A DNA stretch of 64,000 nt from Halomonas sp. (GCF_029263665.1 NZ_JAJUFQ010000010.1:62001-126000); one strand, 5' to 3'. Shown: positions 26,522 through 35,861, numbered from the stretch's first letter. The notes: a model not told the origin generated them from the sequence alone. Translations and numbers: made by a program.

Positions 26522-28261
26522 ATGAAAGCGACATTGAAGCGAAGTGCCTGGATGACGGCGGCGGTCATGCTGGCGTCCACCTCCGTGGAGGCGCAGGAGG
26601 ATAAACAGGCCCTCATTGAGCGCTTGGCCGATGAAGTGTTCCAGAACTCCACATTGACCCGGGAAGAAAAGATTGCCGAGCTGGAATGGTTTGCCAAGGC
26701 GGCTGAACCATTCCGTGGCATGCAGATAAATACCGTGGCGGAGGGACTGACAACCCATACATGGGAACGGGATGTGCTGGTGCCGGCGTTCAATGAACTC
26801 ACCGGAATCGAAGTCACCCATAACATCATTGGCGAAGGTGATGTGGTCCAGAACATGCAGACGCAGATGCAGTCTGGACGCAATATCTACGATGCCTATG
26901 TCAATGATTCGGACTCCATCGGTACGCATATTCGCTATGGCACGACCATCAATCTCACCGAGGCCATGGAAAATGAATGGAAGGACCTGACACTGCCGAC
27001 GCTGGACCTGGAAGACTTCATCGGCATCCAGTATACCACCGGGCCGGATGGCAATCTCTATCAACTGCCGGACCAGCAGTTCGCCAATCTCTACTGGTTC
27101 CGCTATGACTGGTTCCAGCGCGAAGACCTGCAGAAGCAGTTCCGTGATATCTACGGTTACGACCTGGGCGTACCAACCAACTGGACGGCCTATCAGGACA
27201 TCGCGGAGTTCTTCACCAAGCATGTTGGCGAGATCGACGGCCAGAAGGTCTATGGGCATATGGACTATGGCCGTCGCGATCCATCCCTGGGCTGGCGCTT
27301 CCATGATTCCTGGCTATCCATGGCGGGGATGGGCAGTCCCGGTGTGCCATTCGGTAATCCGGTGGATGACTGGGGGATTCGCGTCGATGAAGAGAGTCAT
27401 CCGGTTGGTGCCAGTGTCAGCCGAGGTGGCGCGACCAACTCTCCTGCCTCCGTGTTCGCGGTGACCAAGATGGTGGAATGGCTACGTGATTTTGCACCAC
27501 CGGAAGCACAAGGCATGACCTTTGGTGAAGCGGGCCCTGTGCCGGCGCAGGGCAATATCGCCCAGCAGATCTTCTGGTATACCGCCTTTACCGCGGACAT
27601 GGTCAGCCCGGATGTAGCGGTGACGGATGATGAGGGCAACCCCAAGTGGCGGATGGCTCCGTCGCCGGTAGGGCCTTATTGGGAAGAGGGCATGAAGGTG
27701 GGTTACCAGGACGTGGGAGCCTGGACCTTCTTTGACTCCACGCCCGAGGAGCGTCGCAGTGCGGCCTGGCTGTTTGCCCAGTTCACGGTGTCCAAGACGG
27801 TGTCTCTCGAGAAACTGATGGCCGGCCTGACACCGATTCGGCGCTCCGATATCTTCTCAGACCAGATGACCGACATGGCACCGAAATTGGGTGGTTTTGT
27901 CGAGTTTTATCGTAGCCCCAACGAGTCGAAGTGGACGCCCACGGGGACCAATGTACCGGATTATCCGCGTATGGCACCGCTGTGGTGGGAGAACCTGGCT
28001 CCGGCAGTGAGCGGCGACATCAGCGCCCAGGAGGCGCTGGATAACCTGGCAGGTGATCTGGACAACATCATGGCGCGCTTGGCTCGTGCCAAGATCTTCA
28101 GCACCTATGAACCTGTGCTCAATGAAGAGGTGGATCCCGAAGAGTGGCTGTCCAAGCCTGGGGCGCCAAAAGCCAAGCTGGATGATGAAATGCCGCAGGG
28201 CACAACGGTGCCTTACGATGAGATGATGGAGGAGTGGATGTCGGCTGGCACCAAGGAGTGA
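26522..28261 (+). CDS. glpV: Glycerol ABC transporter substrate-binding protein
   Basis: A 579-residue periplasmic binding protein, much longer than typical sugar-binding proteins (about 420), as is usual for GlpV. The signal peptide (residues 1-22, cleavage after VEA) precedes a mature protein rich in Trp and Tyr, with no lipobox. The ATG at 26522 is chosen because GAGGT lies 5 nt upstream; a GTG two codons earlier is unlikely. It is last in the operon and followed by a strong terminator. Confidence 0.85.
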   Translation: MKATLKRSAWMTAAVMLASTSVEAQEDKQALIERLADEVFQNSTLTREEKIAELEWFAKAAEPFRGMQINTVAEGLTTHTWERDVLVPAFNELTGIEVTHNIIGEGDVVQNMQTQMQSGRNIYDAYVNDSDSIGTHIRYGTTINLTEAMENEWKDLTLPTLDLEDFIGIQYTTGPDGNLYQLPDQQFANLYWFRYDWFQREDLQKQFRDIYGYDLGVPTNWTAYQDIAEFFTKHVGEIDGQKVYGHMDYGRRDPSLGWRFHDSWLSMAGMGSPGVPFGNPVDDWGIRVDEESHPVGASVSRGGATNSPASVFAVTKMVEWLRDFAPPEAQGMTFGEAGPVPAQGNIAQQIFWYTAFTADMVSPDVAVTDDEGNPKWRMAPSPVGPYWEEGMKVGYQDVGAWTFFDSTPEERRSAAWLFAQFTVSKTVSLEKLMAGLTPIRRSDIFSDQMTDMAPKLGGFVEFYRSPNESKWTPTGTNVPDYPRMAPLWWENLAPAVSGDISAQEALDNLAGDLDNIMARLARAKIFSTYEPVLNEEVDPEEWLSKPGAPKAKLDDEMPQGTTVPYDEMMEEWMSAGTKE

Positions 28262-28345
28262 AGCCGGTGCGAGAGCGAAGCCGAGAGTGGCCAAGAAGCG
28301 TGAGAGAAGAATAGAAAGAGTAGGAGAAGTGCAAGAGAAGGCAAT

Positions 28346-28384
28346 GCCCCCTGATGAGTTTTTCTCATCGGGGGGCTTTGTTTG
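28346..28384 (+). terminator. Terminator of glpSTPQUV
   Basis: Arms GCCCCCTGATGAG (28346-28358) and CTCATCGGGGGGC (28364-28376), loop TTTTT, tail TTTGTTTG. 84 bp after glpV. Confidence 0.85.
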
Positions 28385-28481
28385 TGATCGCGTGAGCTTG
28401 AATGCAGGATCAGTAATAAGTCAACGGACGAAGTTGGTAACATGGCGACCATTTTCAGCCAATGCCACCCCGGAGCCCCTG

Positions 28482-29738
28482 ATGACCGACCCCTCCTTGT
28501 CTCCCTCGAACTCAGAAGAGCGCATGGTGACGACGTCACTACCTCGCACCATGATCACTGGAGCCCAGATGCTGTTCGTGGCTTTCGGGGCCCTGGTGCT
28601 GGTGCCGCTGCTGACAGGACTCGATCCTAATGTGGCACTGTTCACGGCGGGCATCGGTACCTTGGTATTCCATGCCACCACGCGTATGTCGGTACCGGTC
28701 TTTCTTGCTTCATCCTTCGCCTTTATTGCTCCAATCCAGGGGTCGATAGCCAGCTTCGGAGTATCGGCGACACTTGGTGGCATGATCGCGGCTGGCCTGG
28801 TCTATGTGGCGATCTCACAAGCCGTGCGTCTCAAGGGGACGGGTTGGCTGCATCGTCTGCTGCCCCCGGTCGTGGTAGGTCCGGTGATCATGGTGATCGG
28901 CCTCGCGCTGGCGCCGGTAGCCGTGAGCATGGCCAGTGGAGAAACCAGCGATGGCATTGGCTACGGTCAAGCCATGGTGCTTTCCATGTCCAGCCTGCTG
29001 GTCACGTTGATTCTTGCAGTATTTGGTCGTGGGCTATTGCGCCTGGTGCCGATCCTTGGCGGGATTGTGACGGGATATGTACTGGCTCTGATGATGGGGG
29101 TCGTCGATTTCACCTTGGTGCGTGAGGCCTCCTGGTTATCCATGCCGTCCTTCACGGCTCCCAGTTTTCACTGGGCTGCCATCCTGTTCATGATCCCTGT
29201 GGCCATTGCTCCAGCAGTGGAGCACATTGGGGACATGGTGGCGATTGGTTCCGTGACGGGGAAAAACTATCTGGAAAAGCCTGGCCTGCACCGCACCTTG
29301 CTGGGAGATGGGCTGGCCACCATGACCGCCGGGTTGTTCGGCGGACCTCCCAATACGACCTATTCGGAAGTGACGGGCGCCGTTACCCTGACCCGAGCCT
29401 TTGATCCACGCATCATGATAGCGGCGGCATTCACGGCCATTATCCTGGCCTTTGTCGGCAAGCTGGGTGCGATTCTGCAGACCATTCCCGGCCCCGTGAT
29501 GGGGGGCATCATGACCCTGCTGTTTGGCTCCATTGCCGTGGTTGGCATGAACACTTTGGTACGTGCGGGAAAACCGCTGACGGCTCCGCGCAACTTGGTG
29601 ATTGTGTCTCTGGTGCTGGTATTCGGTATCGGCGGCATGCAATTCGGTGGTGGGCAGTTCACTCTGCAAGGCGTCAGCCTGGCGGCATTGGTCGGTATTG
29701 TCCTGAATCTGGTGCTGCCGAAGGTAGAGCAGTCCTGA
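28482..29738 (+). CDS. uraA: Uracil:proton symporter
   Basis: A 418-residue NCS2 permease of the uracil branch, with about 14 hydrophobic segments. Motifs include GAQMLFVAFGALVLVPLLTG near the N-terminus and PVAIAPAVEHIGDMVAIGSVTG, whose glutamate contacts uracil in UraA. The longer in-frame extension from 28287 crosses the glpV terminator and is rejected; ATG 28482 is used. It supplies uracil to Upp encoded 6.8 kb upstream; the pair seems to have been split by the glycerol importer operon. Confidence 0.9.
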   Translation: MTDPSLSPSNSEERMVTTSLPRTMITGAQMLFVAFGALVLVPLLTGLDPNVALFTAGIGTLVFHATTRMSVPVFLASSFAFIAPIQGSIASFGVSATLGGMIAAGLVYVAISQAVRLKGTGWLHRLLPPVVVGPVIMVIGLALAPVAVSMASGETSDGIGYGQAMVLSMSSLLVTLILAVFGRGLLRLVPILGGIVTGYVLALMMGVVDFTLVREASWLSMPSFTAPSFHWAAILFMIPVAIAPAVEHIGDMVAIGSVTGKNYLEKPGLHRTLLGDGLATMTAGLFGGPPNTTYSEVTGAVTLTRAFDPRIMIAAAFTAIILAFVGKLGAILQTIPGPVMGGIMTLLFGSIAVVGMNTLVRAGKPLTAPRNLVIVSLVLVFGIGGMQFGGGQFTLQGVSLAALVGIVLNLVLPKVEQS

Positions 29739-29793
29739 CGTTCGTATCGAAGTGTCCTGTGACCTGAATGAGATCCAGGACTCCCGTTATATG

Positions 29794-29832
29794 AAAACGC
29801 CCTCGTACTCACCAAGGAGTCGAGGGCGTTTT
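29794..29832 (+). terminator. Terminator of uraA
   Basis: Arms AAAACGCCCTCG and CGAGGGCGTTTT, extended inside by ACTC/GAGT, with a 6-nt loop. The A and T ends make it usable from both strands. Confidence 0.8.
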
Positions 29833-29853
29833 ACTGGAGACTGCTGACAAACT

Positions 29854-29975
29854 ACTGCGCTCGGCCATGCGGCGTTAAAACCCGTCTCAAAATGCTCATT
29901 TACACCTTGTAAACTGCGCTTTTTCGGCGGATTTTGCCTTGCCTGACCATCGCTCGTGACCTTTGTCAGCAGCCT
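29854..29975. repeat. Dispersed intergenic repeat, copy 2
   Basis: Same element and orientation as 21714-21845: CTGCGCTCGG, TCTCAAAATGCTCATTTACAC, GTAAACTGCGCTTTTTCGG and GCCTTGCCTGACCATCGCTCG are shared. It lies just after the uraA terminator, as copy 1 lies just after upp. Confidence 0.75.
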
Positions 29976-29998
29976 CTTCGGTTGTTTGATGACACAGA

Positions 29999-30583
29999 TC
30001 AAGCGTGATGCAATTCCTGCCCGCCATCCGAGAACGTCGGTGGCGTGTTGGCGCTAATCAGGATGCACTCTTCGTCGCCGATATTGCGAAACCGATGAGG
30101 CAGGCGAGAGTCGAAATAATAGGCGTCTCCTGGCCCCAGCAGGGAAACTTCTCCATTGACGGTGATTTCGATCTGGCCTGTGACAACGACACCGCCTTCT
30201 TCTCCATCGTGTTCGAGCATGTCTTCGCCGGTATCGGAGCCTGGGGGATAGCGTTCATGCAGGATGGACATGCGGCGATCCGGCCGCCGTGCAGCGACGA
30301 GCTTCCAGATCAACTGGCCGTCGCCGATGTCGGTGAGCTCTGCAGCGCGATAGAAAGGGCTGGGATGATTGGGCTCATCGCCAGCGAAGAAAGCGCTGAT
30401 GGAGATAGGCAGAGCGTCAAGAATCTTTTTCAGAGAGCTGACGGATGGGCTGACGTTATTCAGCTCGATCAGAGAGATGGTGCTGTTGGTGACTCCTGCC
30501 CGTTTGGCGAGTTCGCGTTGAGAAAGCTGTCGTTCCTGGCGGAGTTGGCGCAGGCGAGCGCCGACATCAAAGCCGTCTTCCAT
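29999..30583 (-). CDS. puuR: PuuR-like XRE/cupin transcriptional regulator
   Basis: A 194-residue regulator with an N-terminal XRE helix-turn-helix (about residues 6-62, LSQRELAKRAGVTNSTISLIE) and a C-terminal cupin domain (about 110-185, with YPPGSDTGE and PHRFRN). It resembles E. coli PuuR, repressor of putrescine catabolism, along its length. The ATG at 30583 is used, with GGTGGA 7 nt upstream; a GTG lies 5 codons earlier. Its likely targets, the transaminase and dehydrogenase genes at 5-8 kb, are far away. An upstream dyad may be its autoregulatory site. Confidence 0.8.
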   Translation of the reverse strand: MEDGFDVGARLRQLRQERQLSQRELAKRAGVTNSTISLIELNNVSPSVSSLKKILDALPISISAFFAGDEPNHPSPFYRAAELTDIGDGQLIWKLVAARRPDRRMSILHERYPPGSDTGEDMLEHDGEEGGVVVTGQIEITVNGEVSLLGPGDAYYFDSRLPHRFRNIGDEECILISANTPPTFSDGGQELHHA

Positions 30584-30635
30584 AGGATTGTCCACCACGG
30601 CCTAGCCGTACTGTATTCAGATAAATTCTGTAGCG

Positions 30636-30655
30636 TTGTGCAATATGGTGCACAA
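30636..30655. promoter_or_regulatory. Dyad upstream of the PuuR-like gene
   Basis: TTGTGC-N8-GCACAA, in AT-rich DNA about 55 bp upstream of the regulator start. Candidate autoregulatory operator; assignment by position and symmetry only. Confidence 0.4.
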
Positions 30656-30723
30656 ATGATACTCCCTTGTGGCTTGGTGCGACACTACCAGCATGGCGAG
30701 TGGCGTCCCTGTAAGGCATGATG

Positions 30724-30818
30724 ACAGGTATGAAACAGCACACTTCGGTTTGAGGTAACTTCAGTTTGATGTAACGGGTAACTTGAGTGTGGGGTAGCAG
30801 GCAACTTGTTTTGAGGTA
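30724..30818. repeat. Degenerate repeat before mobA
   Basis: Variants of TTTGAGGTAACTT recur about four times at 15-30 base spacing (for example near 30750, 30765, 30780 and 30810) up to the mobA start, where TTGAGGTA doubles as the ribosome binding region. Confidence 0.5.
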
Positions 30819-31466
30819 ATGACAGTGGCAGAAATCGCGCTGCACGCTTTGACCGGCGTGGTCCTGGCTGGAGGGCAGGGCCGGCGCATGGGGGGCATTG
30901 ACAAGGGGCTGGTGGACTTCGCTGGCGCCCCGTTGGTCACCCATGCGGTAGGCTGTTTGAGGCCTCATGTGTCGGAAGTATTGATCAATGCCAACCGGCA
31001 CCTCGAACGCTACGCACAACTGTCGGATCGCGTGGTGGCAGACCGGATGCTGGAAGATGGCCAGGAAAGTTATCAAGGGCCGTTGATGGGGATCTACAGT
31101 GGCTTGTGTGCGGCAACCACCGAGTGGGTCGTGTTCGTTCCCTGTGATAGCCCGGCATTGCCGAAGGATCTGGTGCCGCGCATGGTTGCCGGGCTTGCAC
31201 AGAAGACGATGGATGGTGACAAGGTCGATATCGCATACGCCTTTGATGGTGAAAGAATGCATCCCGTGGTGGCGATCGTGCGGCGTGAGTTGCGTCATGA
31301 CCTGCGCCGGGCACTGGAGCAGGGCGATCGCAAGATTCTGCGCTGGTATGAACAGCATGCCTGGTGTCAGGTTGATATGTCCGACTGTCCTGCTGCCTTT
31401 GCCAACCTGAATACGGAAGAAGAGCGCTTGGCACTGGAGGCCGCTGTCACAGGAGGCCAACCATGA
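30819..31466 (+). CDS. mobA: Molybdenum cofactor guanylyltransferase
   Basis: A 215-residue nucleotidyltransferase that attaches GMP to molybdopterin to make MGD. The GTP-binding motif LAGGQGRRMGGIDKGL near residue 17 and the metal-site VFVPCDSPALP are intact. First gene of a Moco operon mobA-mobB-moeA-moaCD-moaE-moaA; it overlaps mobB by 4 bases. No molybdenum-cofactor riboswitch is evident upstream; the leader contains degenerate repeats instead. Confidence 0.93.
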   Translation: MTVAEIALHALTGVVLAGGQGRRMGGIDKGLVDFAGAPLVTHAVGCLRPHVSEVLINANRHLERYAQLSDRVVADRMLEDGQESYQGPLMGIYSGLCAATTEWVVFVPCDSPALPKDLVPRMVAGLAQKTMDGDKVDIAYAFDGERMHPVVAIVRRELRHDLRRALEQGDRKILRWYEQHAWCQVDMSDCPAAFANLNTEEERLALEAAVTGGQP

Positions 31467-32191
31467 CCGCGGTGCAATCCCATGAGCTGGAATTTTGTCC
31501 TGAGGTCGCCATTCTGGGCATTGCAGCATGGAGTGGTACGGGCAAGACCACGCTACTGGAAAGCCTGCTGCCAAGGCTCAAGGCATCCGGGTTGCGGGTT
31601 GCCGTGATCAAGCATGCCCACCACCGCTTCGATGTCGATCAACCAGGCAAGGACAGCCATCGGCTGCGTCAGGCCGGCGCCATGCCGATGCTGGTCGCTT
31701 CCTCACGACGTTATGCGTTGATGATGGAAACGCCAGAGGCCGAGGAAGCCGACCTGGCCATGTTGATCCGCATGGTCATGCCGACTGCACCGGACCTGAT
31801 TCTGGTGGAAGGGTTCAAGGATTGGCCGTTGCCCAAGCTTGAACTTTATCGTCCCGCCCTTGGCCAGCCGCTGCTTGCCTCGCGGGATTCCTGGGTCAGG
31901 GCAATTGCCAGTGATGTCACCATTTCCGAACCGGATGGTGTGGCGGAACTGGATCTCAATGATCACGACACCATTGCGGCCTGGATTCGTCACTGGGTCA
32001 TGACCTGGCCTGATACATGCTCCACATTGACGAGCCATTGCCGTATCGCTGGTCAGGAGCCTTCAGCCCGGAAAGCGCTCTCAGCAGGGCAAAGAGAGCT
32101 TTCAGCAGACAAAGAAGATCCTTCAGCTGGTCAGGAAGAGCTTTCAGCCGGTCAGGAAGAGCCTTCAGCTGGCCAGGAGGAACCTTCATGA
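31463..32191 (+). CDS. mobB: MobB GTPase with a repetitive C-terminal tail
   Basis: A 242-residue protein. Residues 1-178 form a normal MobB P-loop GTPase (Walker A WSGTGKTTL, KHAHHRFDVDQPGKDSHRLRQAGA, VEGFKDWPLPKLE) that assists MGD synthesis. From about residue 190 the protein becomes a low-complexity tail of [14 protein letters not shown] heptads, encoded by 21-base degenerate tandem repeats (32056-32186). Ordinary MobB proteins end near residue 175. The stop overlaps the moeA start (ATGA). The tail may be tolerated junk from repeat expansion. Confidence 0.88.
   Translation: MTAVQSHELEFCPEVAILGIAAWSGTGKTTLLESLLPRLKASGLRVAVIKHAHHRFDVDQPGKDSHRLRQAGAMPMLVASSRRYALMMETPEAEEADLAMLIRMVMPTAPDLILVEGFKDWPLPKLELYRPALGQPLLASRDSWVRAIASDVTISEPDGVAELDLNDHDTIAAWIRHWVMTWPDTCSTLTSHCRIAGQEPSARKALSAGQRELSADKEDPSAGQEELSAGQEEPSAGQEEPS
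32056..32186 (+). repeat. 21-base tandem repeats inside mobB
   Basis: Units like GAAGAGCTTTCAGCCGGTCAG repeat about four times cleanly and decay upstream into AAAGAGAGCTTTCAGCAGAC variants. They are in frame and encode SAGQEEP-type heptads at the end of MobB. Confidence 0.8.
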
Positions 32192-33468
32192 CCACGTTGT
32201 CCTGCTTTGAGCTTGGCGAAAGGATGCTCAGTGTCAGTGAAGCACGGGCATCATTGCTCACATTGGTATCCGGGCCATTGGCGACAGAGAAGGTTGCCTT
32301 GGTGCACGCCCATGGACGAGTGTTGGCAGAAGCAGTGGTGGCTGCTTTCGATGTTCCCGGCCATACCAACGCGGCGATGGACGGCATCGCTCTGAACTGG
32401 CCCTGTGCCGAGGAAGGCGTAGGAGGCCCTCTTGCAGGAGAATCTCCTGCTGAATGGCGATTGGTGGGCCAGGCCCTGGCCGGCCAGCCATGGCAAGGGC
32501 GCCTGGGGCCGGGCGAATGTATCTCGATCACCACGGGAGCGCCGCTGCCTGAAGGCGCCAATACTGTCATCATGCAAGAACAGGTCACCATCAGCGGTGA
32601 CCAAGTGAATATCGATTCGGCAGATCGAGTGAAAGGTGGCCAGCATGTGCGCATGGCGGGAGAGGATATCACCAGAGGGCAGGTGGCTCTGGAAGCTGGC
32701 TCGCGTATTGATGCTGCGGCATTGGGGTTTCTTGCTTCACTGGGACAAGCGGATGTCACTGTGCGGTGTCGTCCGAGGGTCGCGGTGTTTTCTACCGGCG
32801 ACGAGGTCACTGCACCAGGCGATGGCCGAGACGCAGCAGCCATCTATGATGCCAACCGTTATTCATTGATCGGCTTGCTACAGGAGCACGGTGCCGAGGT
32901 AATGGATCTCGGCATTGTCCGCGATGATGACAATGCCCTTGTCGCACGGCTGACCGAGGCTGCGGAGGTCGCGGATCTGGTGATTTCCAGTGGTGGGGTA
33001 TCGGTTGGGCAGGCTGACTATACCAAGGCTGCAGTGGAATCCATGGGGCGCCTGACGCTATGGCGTATTGCCTTGCGCCCAGGACGTCCGATGGCGTGTG
33101 GTACCCTGGGGGAGCAGCAAGTGCCATTTCTCGGTCTGCCGGGCAATCCGGTGGCCTGTATGGTGACTTTCCTGTGCTTTGTAGCCCCTTTGTTGAGAGT
33201 GATGCTGGGCATCTCCCAGGCCCCACTACGCCAACGGGCGGTAGCGGATGGCCGCTTCAACAGCCGTCTTGGCCGCACCGATTTCTGTCGTGGCAGGCTG
33301 AGCTGCGATGAAGATGGACGCTTGCATGTCATGCCTACTGGAGCACAAGGGTCCGGCATCCTGTCATCCATGGTGGCAGCCGACTGCCTGGTTGAGGTAG
33401 GTGATGACATGGAGAACGCGAACCCTGGCGACACTGTCACTATCCACCCGTTGTTTCGTTTTCCTTGA
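32188..33468 (+). CDS. moeA: Molybdopterin molybdenumtransferase
   Basis: A 426-residue MoeA that inserts molybdate into adenylylated molybdopterin. Visible are NAAMDGIAL near the N-terminal domain junction, the MPT-binding FSTGDEV and [12 protein letters not shown], and [14 protein letters not shown]. The ATG at 32188 overlaps the mobB stop and has CCAGGAGGAA upstream; the longer frame reading through the mobB repeats is rejected. It is followed 38 bp later by the moaC-moaD fusion. Confidence 0.93.
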   Translation: MTTLSCFELGERMLSVSEARASLLTLVSGPLATEKVALVHAHGRVLAEAVVAAFDVPGHTNAAMDGIALNWPCAEEGVGGPLAGESPAEWRLVGQALAGQPWQGRLGPGECISITTGAPLPEGANTVIMQEQVTISGDQVNIDSADRVKGGQHVRMAGEDITRGQVALEAGSRIDAAALGFLASLGQADVTVRCRPRVAVFSTGDEVTAPGDGRDAAAIYDANRYSLIGLLQEHGAEVMDLGIVRDDDNALVARLTEAAEVADLVISSGGVSVGQADYTKAAVESMGRLTLWRIALRPGRPMACGTLGEQQVPFLGLPGNPVACMVTFLCFVAPLLRVMLGISQAPLRQRAVADGRFNSRLGRTDFCRGRLSCDEDGRLHVMPTGAQGSGILSSMVAADCLVEVGDDMENANPGDTVTIHPLFRFP

Positions 33469-33506
33469 ATCTCGTTTTTCTTGAATTTATTAGTGAGAGC
33501 CGTGAC

Positions 33507-34373
33507 ATGCTGACTCATCTGAATGAACGTGGCGAGGCCCATATGGTTGATGTGGGCGACAAGGCTGAAACGCGCCGCGAGGCCACGGCGAGTGGAGCTA
33601 TCTTCATGGCGCCTGCAACCCTGGGCCTGTTGGTGGAGGGACGTCTGCCAAAGGGTGATGTGCTGGCGACTGCTCGTATTGCTGGCATTCAGGCTGCCAA
33701 GCGGACTCATGAACTGATCCCCCTGTGTCATGCCTTGTCCTTGAGTAAAGTGACGATCGATTTTGATATCGATCGTGAGTCTGGCTGTGTAAGAGTCCGC
33801 GCATTGTGCCGTCTGAATGGTCGCACCGGCGTCGAGATGGAAGCCCTGACGGCTGTATCGGTGGCCTGCTTGACGCTATATGACATGTGCAAGGCGGTCG
33901 ACAAGGACATGGAAATAGGTGCCGTGCACCTGGAGACCAAGACCGGGGGCAAGTCGGGTGACTATTGCCGCAATACCGCGCTGGGCCACTCGGCGGATCA
34001 GAATCACGTAGCTGACCAGGGAAGCGTGACAGCGGCAGAAGCGTCAATACCAGAGAATAGACCGAATATGGCCGACAGTGTGGTAAGTACAGCCGAGGGT
34101 GTGGCGAATACGAAGAGTGCTGTCGTGCATGTGCGCTGCCTGGCTGAGCTGCGTGAGCGACTTGGTGTCGAGGAAACGTCCGTCACTTTCGCCAGCCTTC
34201 CCAGTGCGGACGTGGCCGGATTGAAGGCACAGCTTGGCAGGATGGATAAGCGTTTTCAGTATCTGAATGATGCACAGGTGTTGTGCGCAGTAAATCATGT
34301 CATGGCGGGGGATTCTTCGGCTATCACGGAAGGTGACGAAGTGGCTTTTTTCCCGCCTGTGACAGGGGGATAA
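33507..34373 (+). CDS. moaC: MoaC-MoaD fusion protein
   Basis: A 288-residue frame joining two cofactor proteins. Residues 1-160 are MoaC (cyclic pyranopterin monophosphate synthase): [27 protein letters not shown] and [23 protein letters not shown] polar linker (about 161-205) follows, then a complete MoaD-like ubiquitin-fold sulfur carrier (about 206-288) ending in [10 protein letters not shown] with the required free Gly-Gly. An internal ATG at 34069 could give separate MoaD, but it lacks a good ribosome binding site. The next gene, moaE, encodes MoaD's partner. Start at 33507 gives the standard MoaC N-terminus. Confidence 0.88.
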   Translation: MLTHLNERGEAHMVDVGDKAETRREATASGAIFMAPATLGLLVEGRLPKGDVLATARIAGIQAAKRTHELIPLCHALSLSKVTIDFDIDRESGCVRVRALCRLNGRTGVEMEALTAVSVACLTLYDMCKAVDKDMEIGAVHLETKTGGKSGDYCRNTALGHSADQNHVADQGSVTAAEASIPENRPNMADSVVSTAEGVANTKSAVVHVRCLAELRERLGVEETSVTFASLPSADVAGLKAQLGRMDKRFQYLNDAQVLCAVNHVMAGDSSAITEGDEVAFFPPVTGG

Positions 34374-34377
34374 GCCA

Positions 34378-34872
34378 ATGCTGGCGAACAACAATAAATC
34401 CATGCTGCGCAGTCAGGTCCGTGTTCAGGAGGAAGCTTTTGATCCGGGGGTTGAACAGCAGGCATTGCTGGCGGGACGCAGTGATATTGGGGCGGTGGTC
34501 TCCTTCACAGGGCTGGTACGGGATTTCAATGAGCGTCCTGAAGTAACGGCACTGACTCTGGAGCATTATCCCGGCATGACAGAGGCGGCTCTGGCGCAGA
34601 TCATCGATGAAGCACGGGAACGCTGGCCGATCGATGCAGTGAGCATCATTCATCGAGTTGGACGCCTGACCCCTGGAGATCCTATCGTATTGGTAGTGGT
34701 TGCCTGTGCGCATCGCCGAGCGGCATTCGAAGCCTGCGAATTTCTGATGGATTATCTCAAGACCCGTGCCCCACTGTGGAAGAAGGAACACACCGCCAGT
34801 GGAGATTACTGGGTATCGGAGCGCGAGCAGGATCATCATGATGCTCAGCGCTGGGAGAAAGAGTCACCATGA
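34378..34872 (+). CDS. moaE: Molybdopterin synthase catalytic subunit
   Basis: A 164-residue MoaE that, with thiocarboxylated MoaD, puts two sulfurs into precursor Z to form molybdopterin. Family residues are visible in [44 protein letters not shown] and the catalytic-lysine segment PLWKKEH. It starts 4 bases after the MoaC-MoaD stop and overlaps moaA by ATGA. Confidence 0.94.
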   Translation: MLANNNKSMLRSQVRVQEEAFDPGVEQQALLAGRSDIGAVVSFTGLVRDFNERPEVTALTLEHYPGMTEAALAQIIDEARERWPIDAVSIIHRVGRLTPGDPIVLVVVACAHRRAAFEACEFLMDYLKTRAPLWKKEHTASGDYWVSEREQDHHDAQRWEKESP

Positions 34873-35861
34873 CACAAACGTTGATCGATGACTTTGGCCG
34901 TAGGGTGTCTTATGTCCGCCTTTCGGTGACCGACCGCTGTGACTTCCGCTGTGTCTATTGCATGAGCGAGGAGATGACGTTTCTGCCCCGTGCCCTGGTG
35001 TTGACGCTGGAAGAAATTTCCCTGGTTGCGGAGGCCTTCACCGAGCTTGGCGTGGAAAAGATCCGCTTGACTGGTGGTGAACCCCTGGTGAGGCGCAACA
35101 TTGATAATCTGGTGTCGACCATTGGGGCATTACCGGGCTTGAAGGACTTTGCCATGACCACCAATGGAGCGGGACTGCGTCGTCATGCCGAATCGTTGCG
35201 TCAAGGAGGTCTCAAGCGTCTCAATGTGAGTCTGGACTCCCTTGATCCCGAGCGCTTTCGTCGCCTGACTCGTACGGGGGACTTGAGCAAGGTGATTGAT
35301 GGTATTCATGCAGCTCAGGATGCTGGCTTCGAGCGCATCAAGCTCAATGCCGTGATTCTCAAAGGGCGCAATGATGATGAAGTGTTGGACCTGGTGGAAT
35401 TTTCCCGTCAGCAAGGTCTCGATATCAGTTTTATCGAGGAAATGCCTCTGGGTGATGTGTCAGATCATTCTCGTGCCGAGACCTATTGTTCAAGCGATGA
35501 TGTCATGGCGTTGATCGAGAAGCGCCATGTATTGACTCCCACGGCGGAAACCACCCCAGGACCATCACGCTACTACCGCATGGCGGATAGCGATATCAGA
35601 GTAGGGTTCATTTCTCCTCATAGCCATAACTTCTGCTCCAGCTGTAACCGTGTCAGGGTCACTGTGGAAGGGCGTCTGTTGCTATGCCTGGGGAATGAAC
35701 ACTCGGTTGACTTGAGGGCAGTGTTGCGCCGTTATCCGGGAGACAAGGAGCGCCTCAAGCAGTCCATCATTGAGGCAATGCACCTTAAACCGGAAAAACA
35801 CCATTTCACTACTGATGGCGATATTCAGGTCGTGCGCTTCATGAATATGACGGGAGGATAG
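34869..35861 (+). CDS. moaA: GTP 3',8-cyclase (radical SAM)
   Basis: A 330-residue radical SAM enzyme starting cofactor synthesis from GTP. The SAM-cluster cysteines are Cys24, Cys28 and Cys31 (CDFRCVYC); the second cluster motif is [11 protein letters not shown] with a later Cys in LLLCLGN; the C-terminal Gly-Gly (MTGG) needed for catalysis is present. Last gene of the operon, overlapping moaE by 4 bases. Confidence 0.96.
   Translation: MTQTLIDDFGRRVSYVRLSVTDRCDFRCVYCMSEEMTFLPRALVLTLEEISLVAEAFTELGVEKIRLTGGEPLVRRNIDNLVSTIGALPGLKDFAMTTNGAGLRRHAESLRQGGLKRLNVSLDSLDPERFRRLTRTGDLSKVIDGIHAAQDAGFERIKLNAVILKGRNDDEVLDLVEFSRQQGLDISFIEEMPLGDVSDHSRAETYCSSDDVMALIEKRHVLTPTAETTPGPSRYYRMADSDIRVGFISPHSHNFCSSCNRVRVTVEGRLLLCLGNEHSVDLRAVLRRYPGDKERLKQSIIEAMHLKPEKHHFTTDGDIQVVRFMNMTGG

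Noticed and set aside
30005..30721. 238-codon plus-strand open frame opposite the PuuR-like gene
   Set aside because: Antisense to a clear XRE-cupin regulator and covers its promoter dyad.
30600..30818. Molybdenum-cofactor riboswitch before mobA
   Set aside because: No multi-stem conserved aptamer could be recognised; the region holds a dyad and degenerate repeats.
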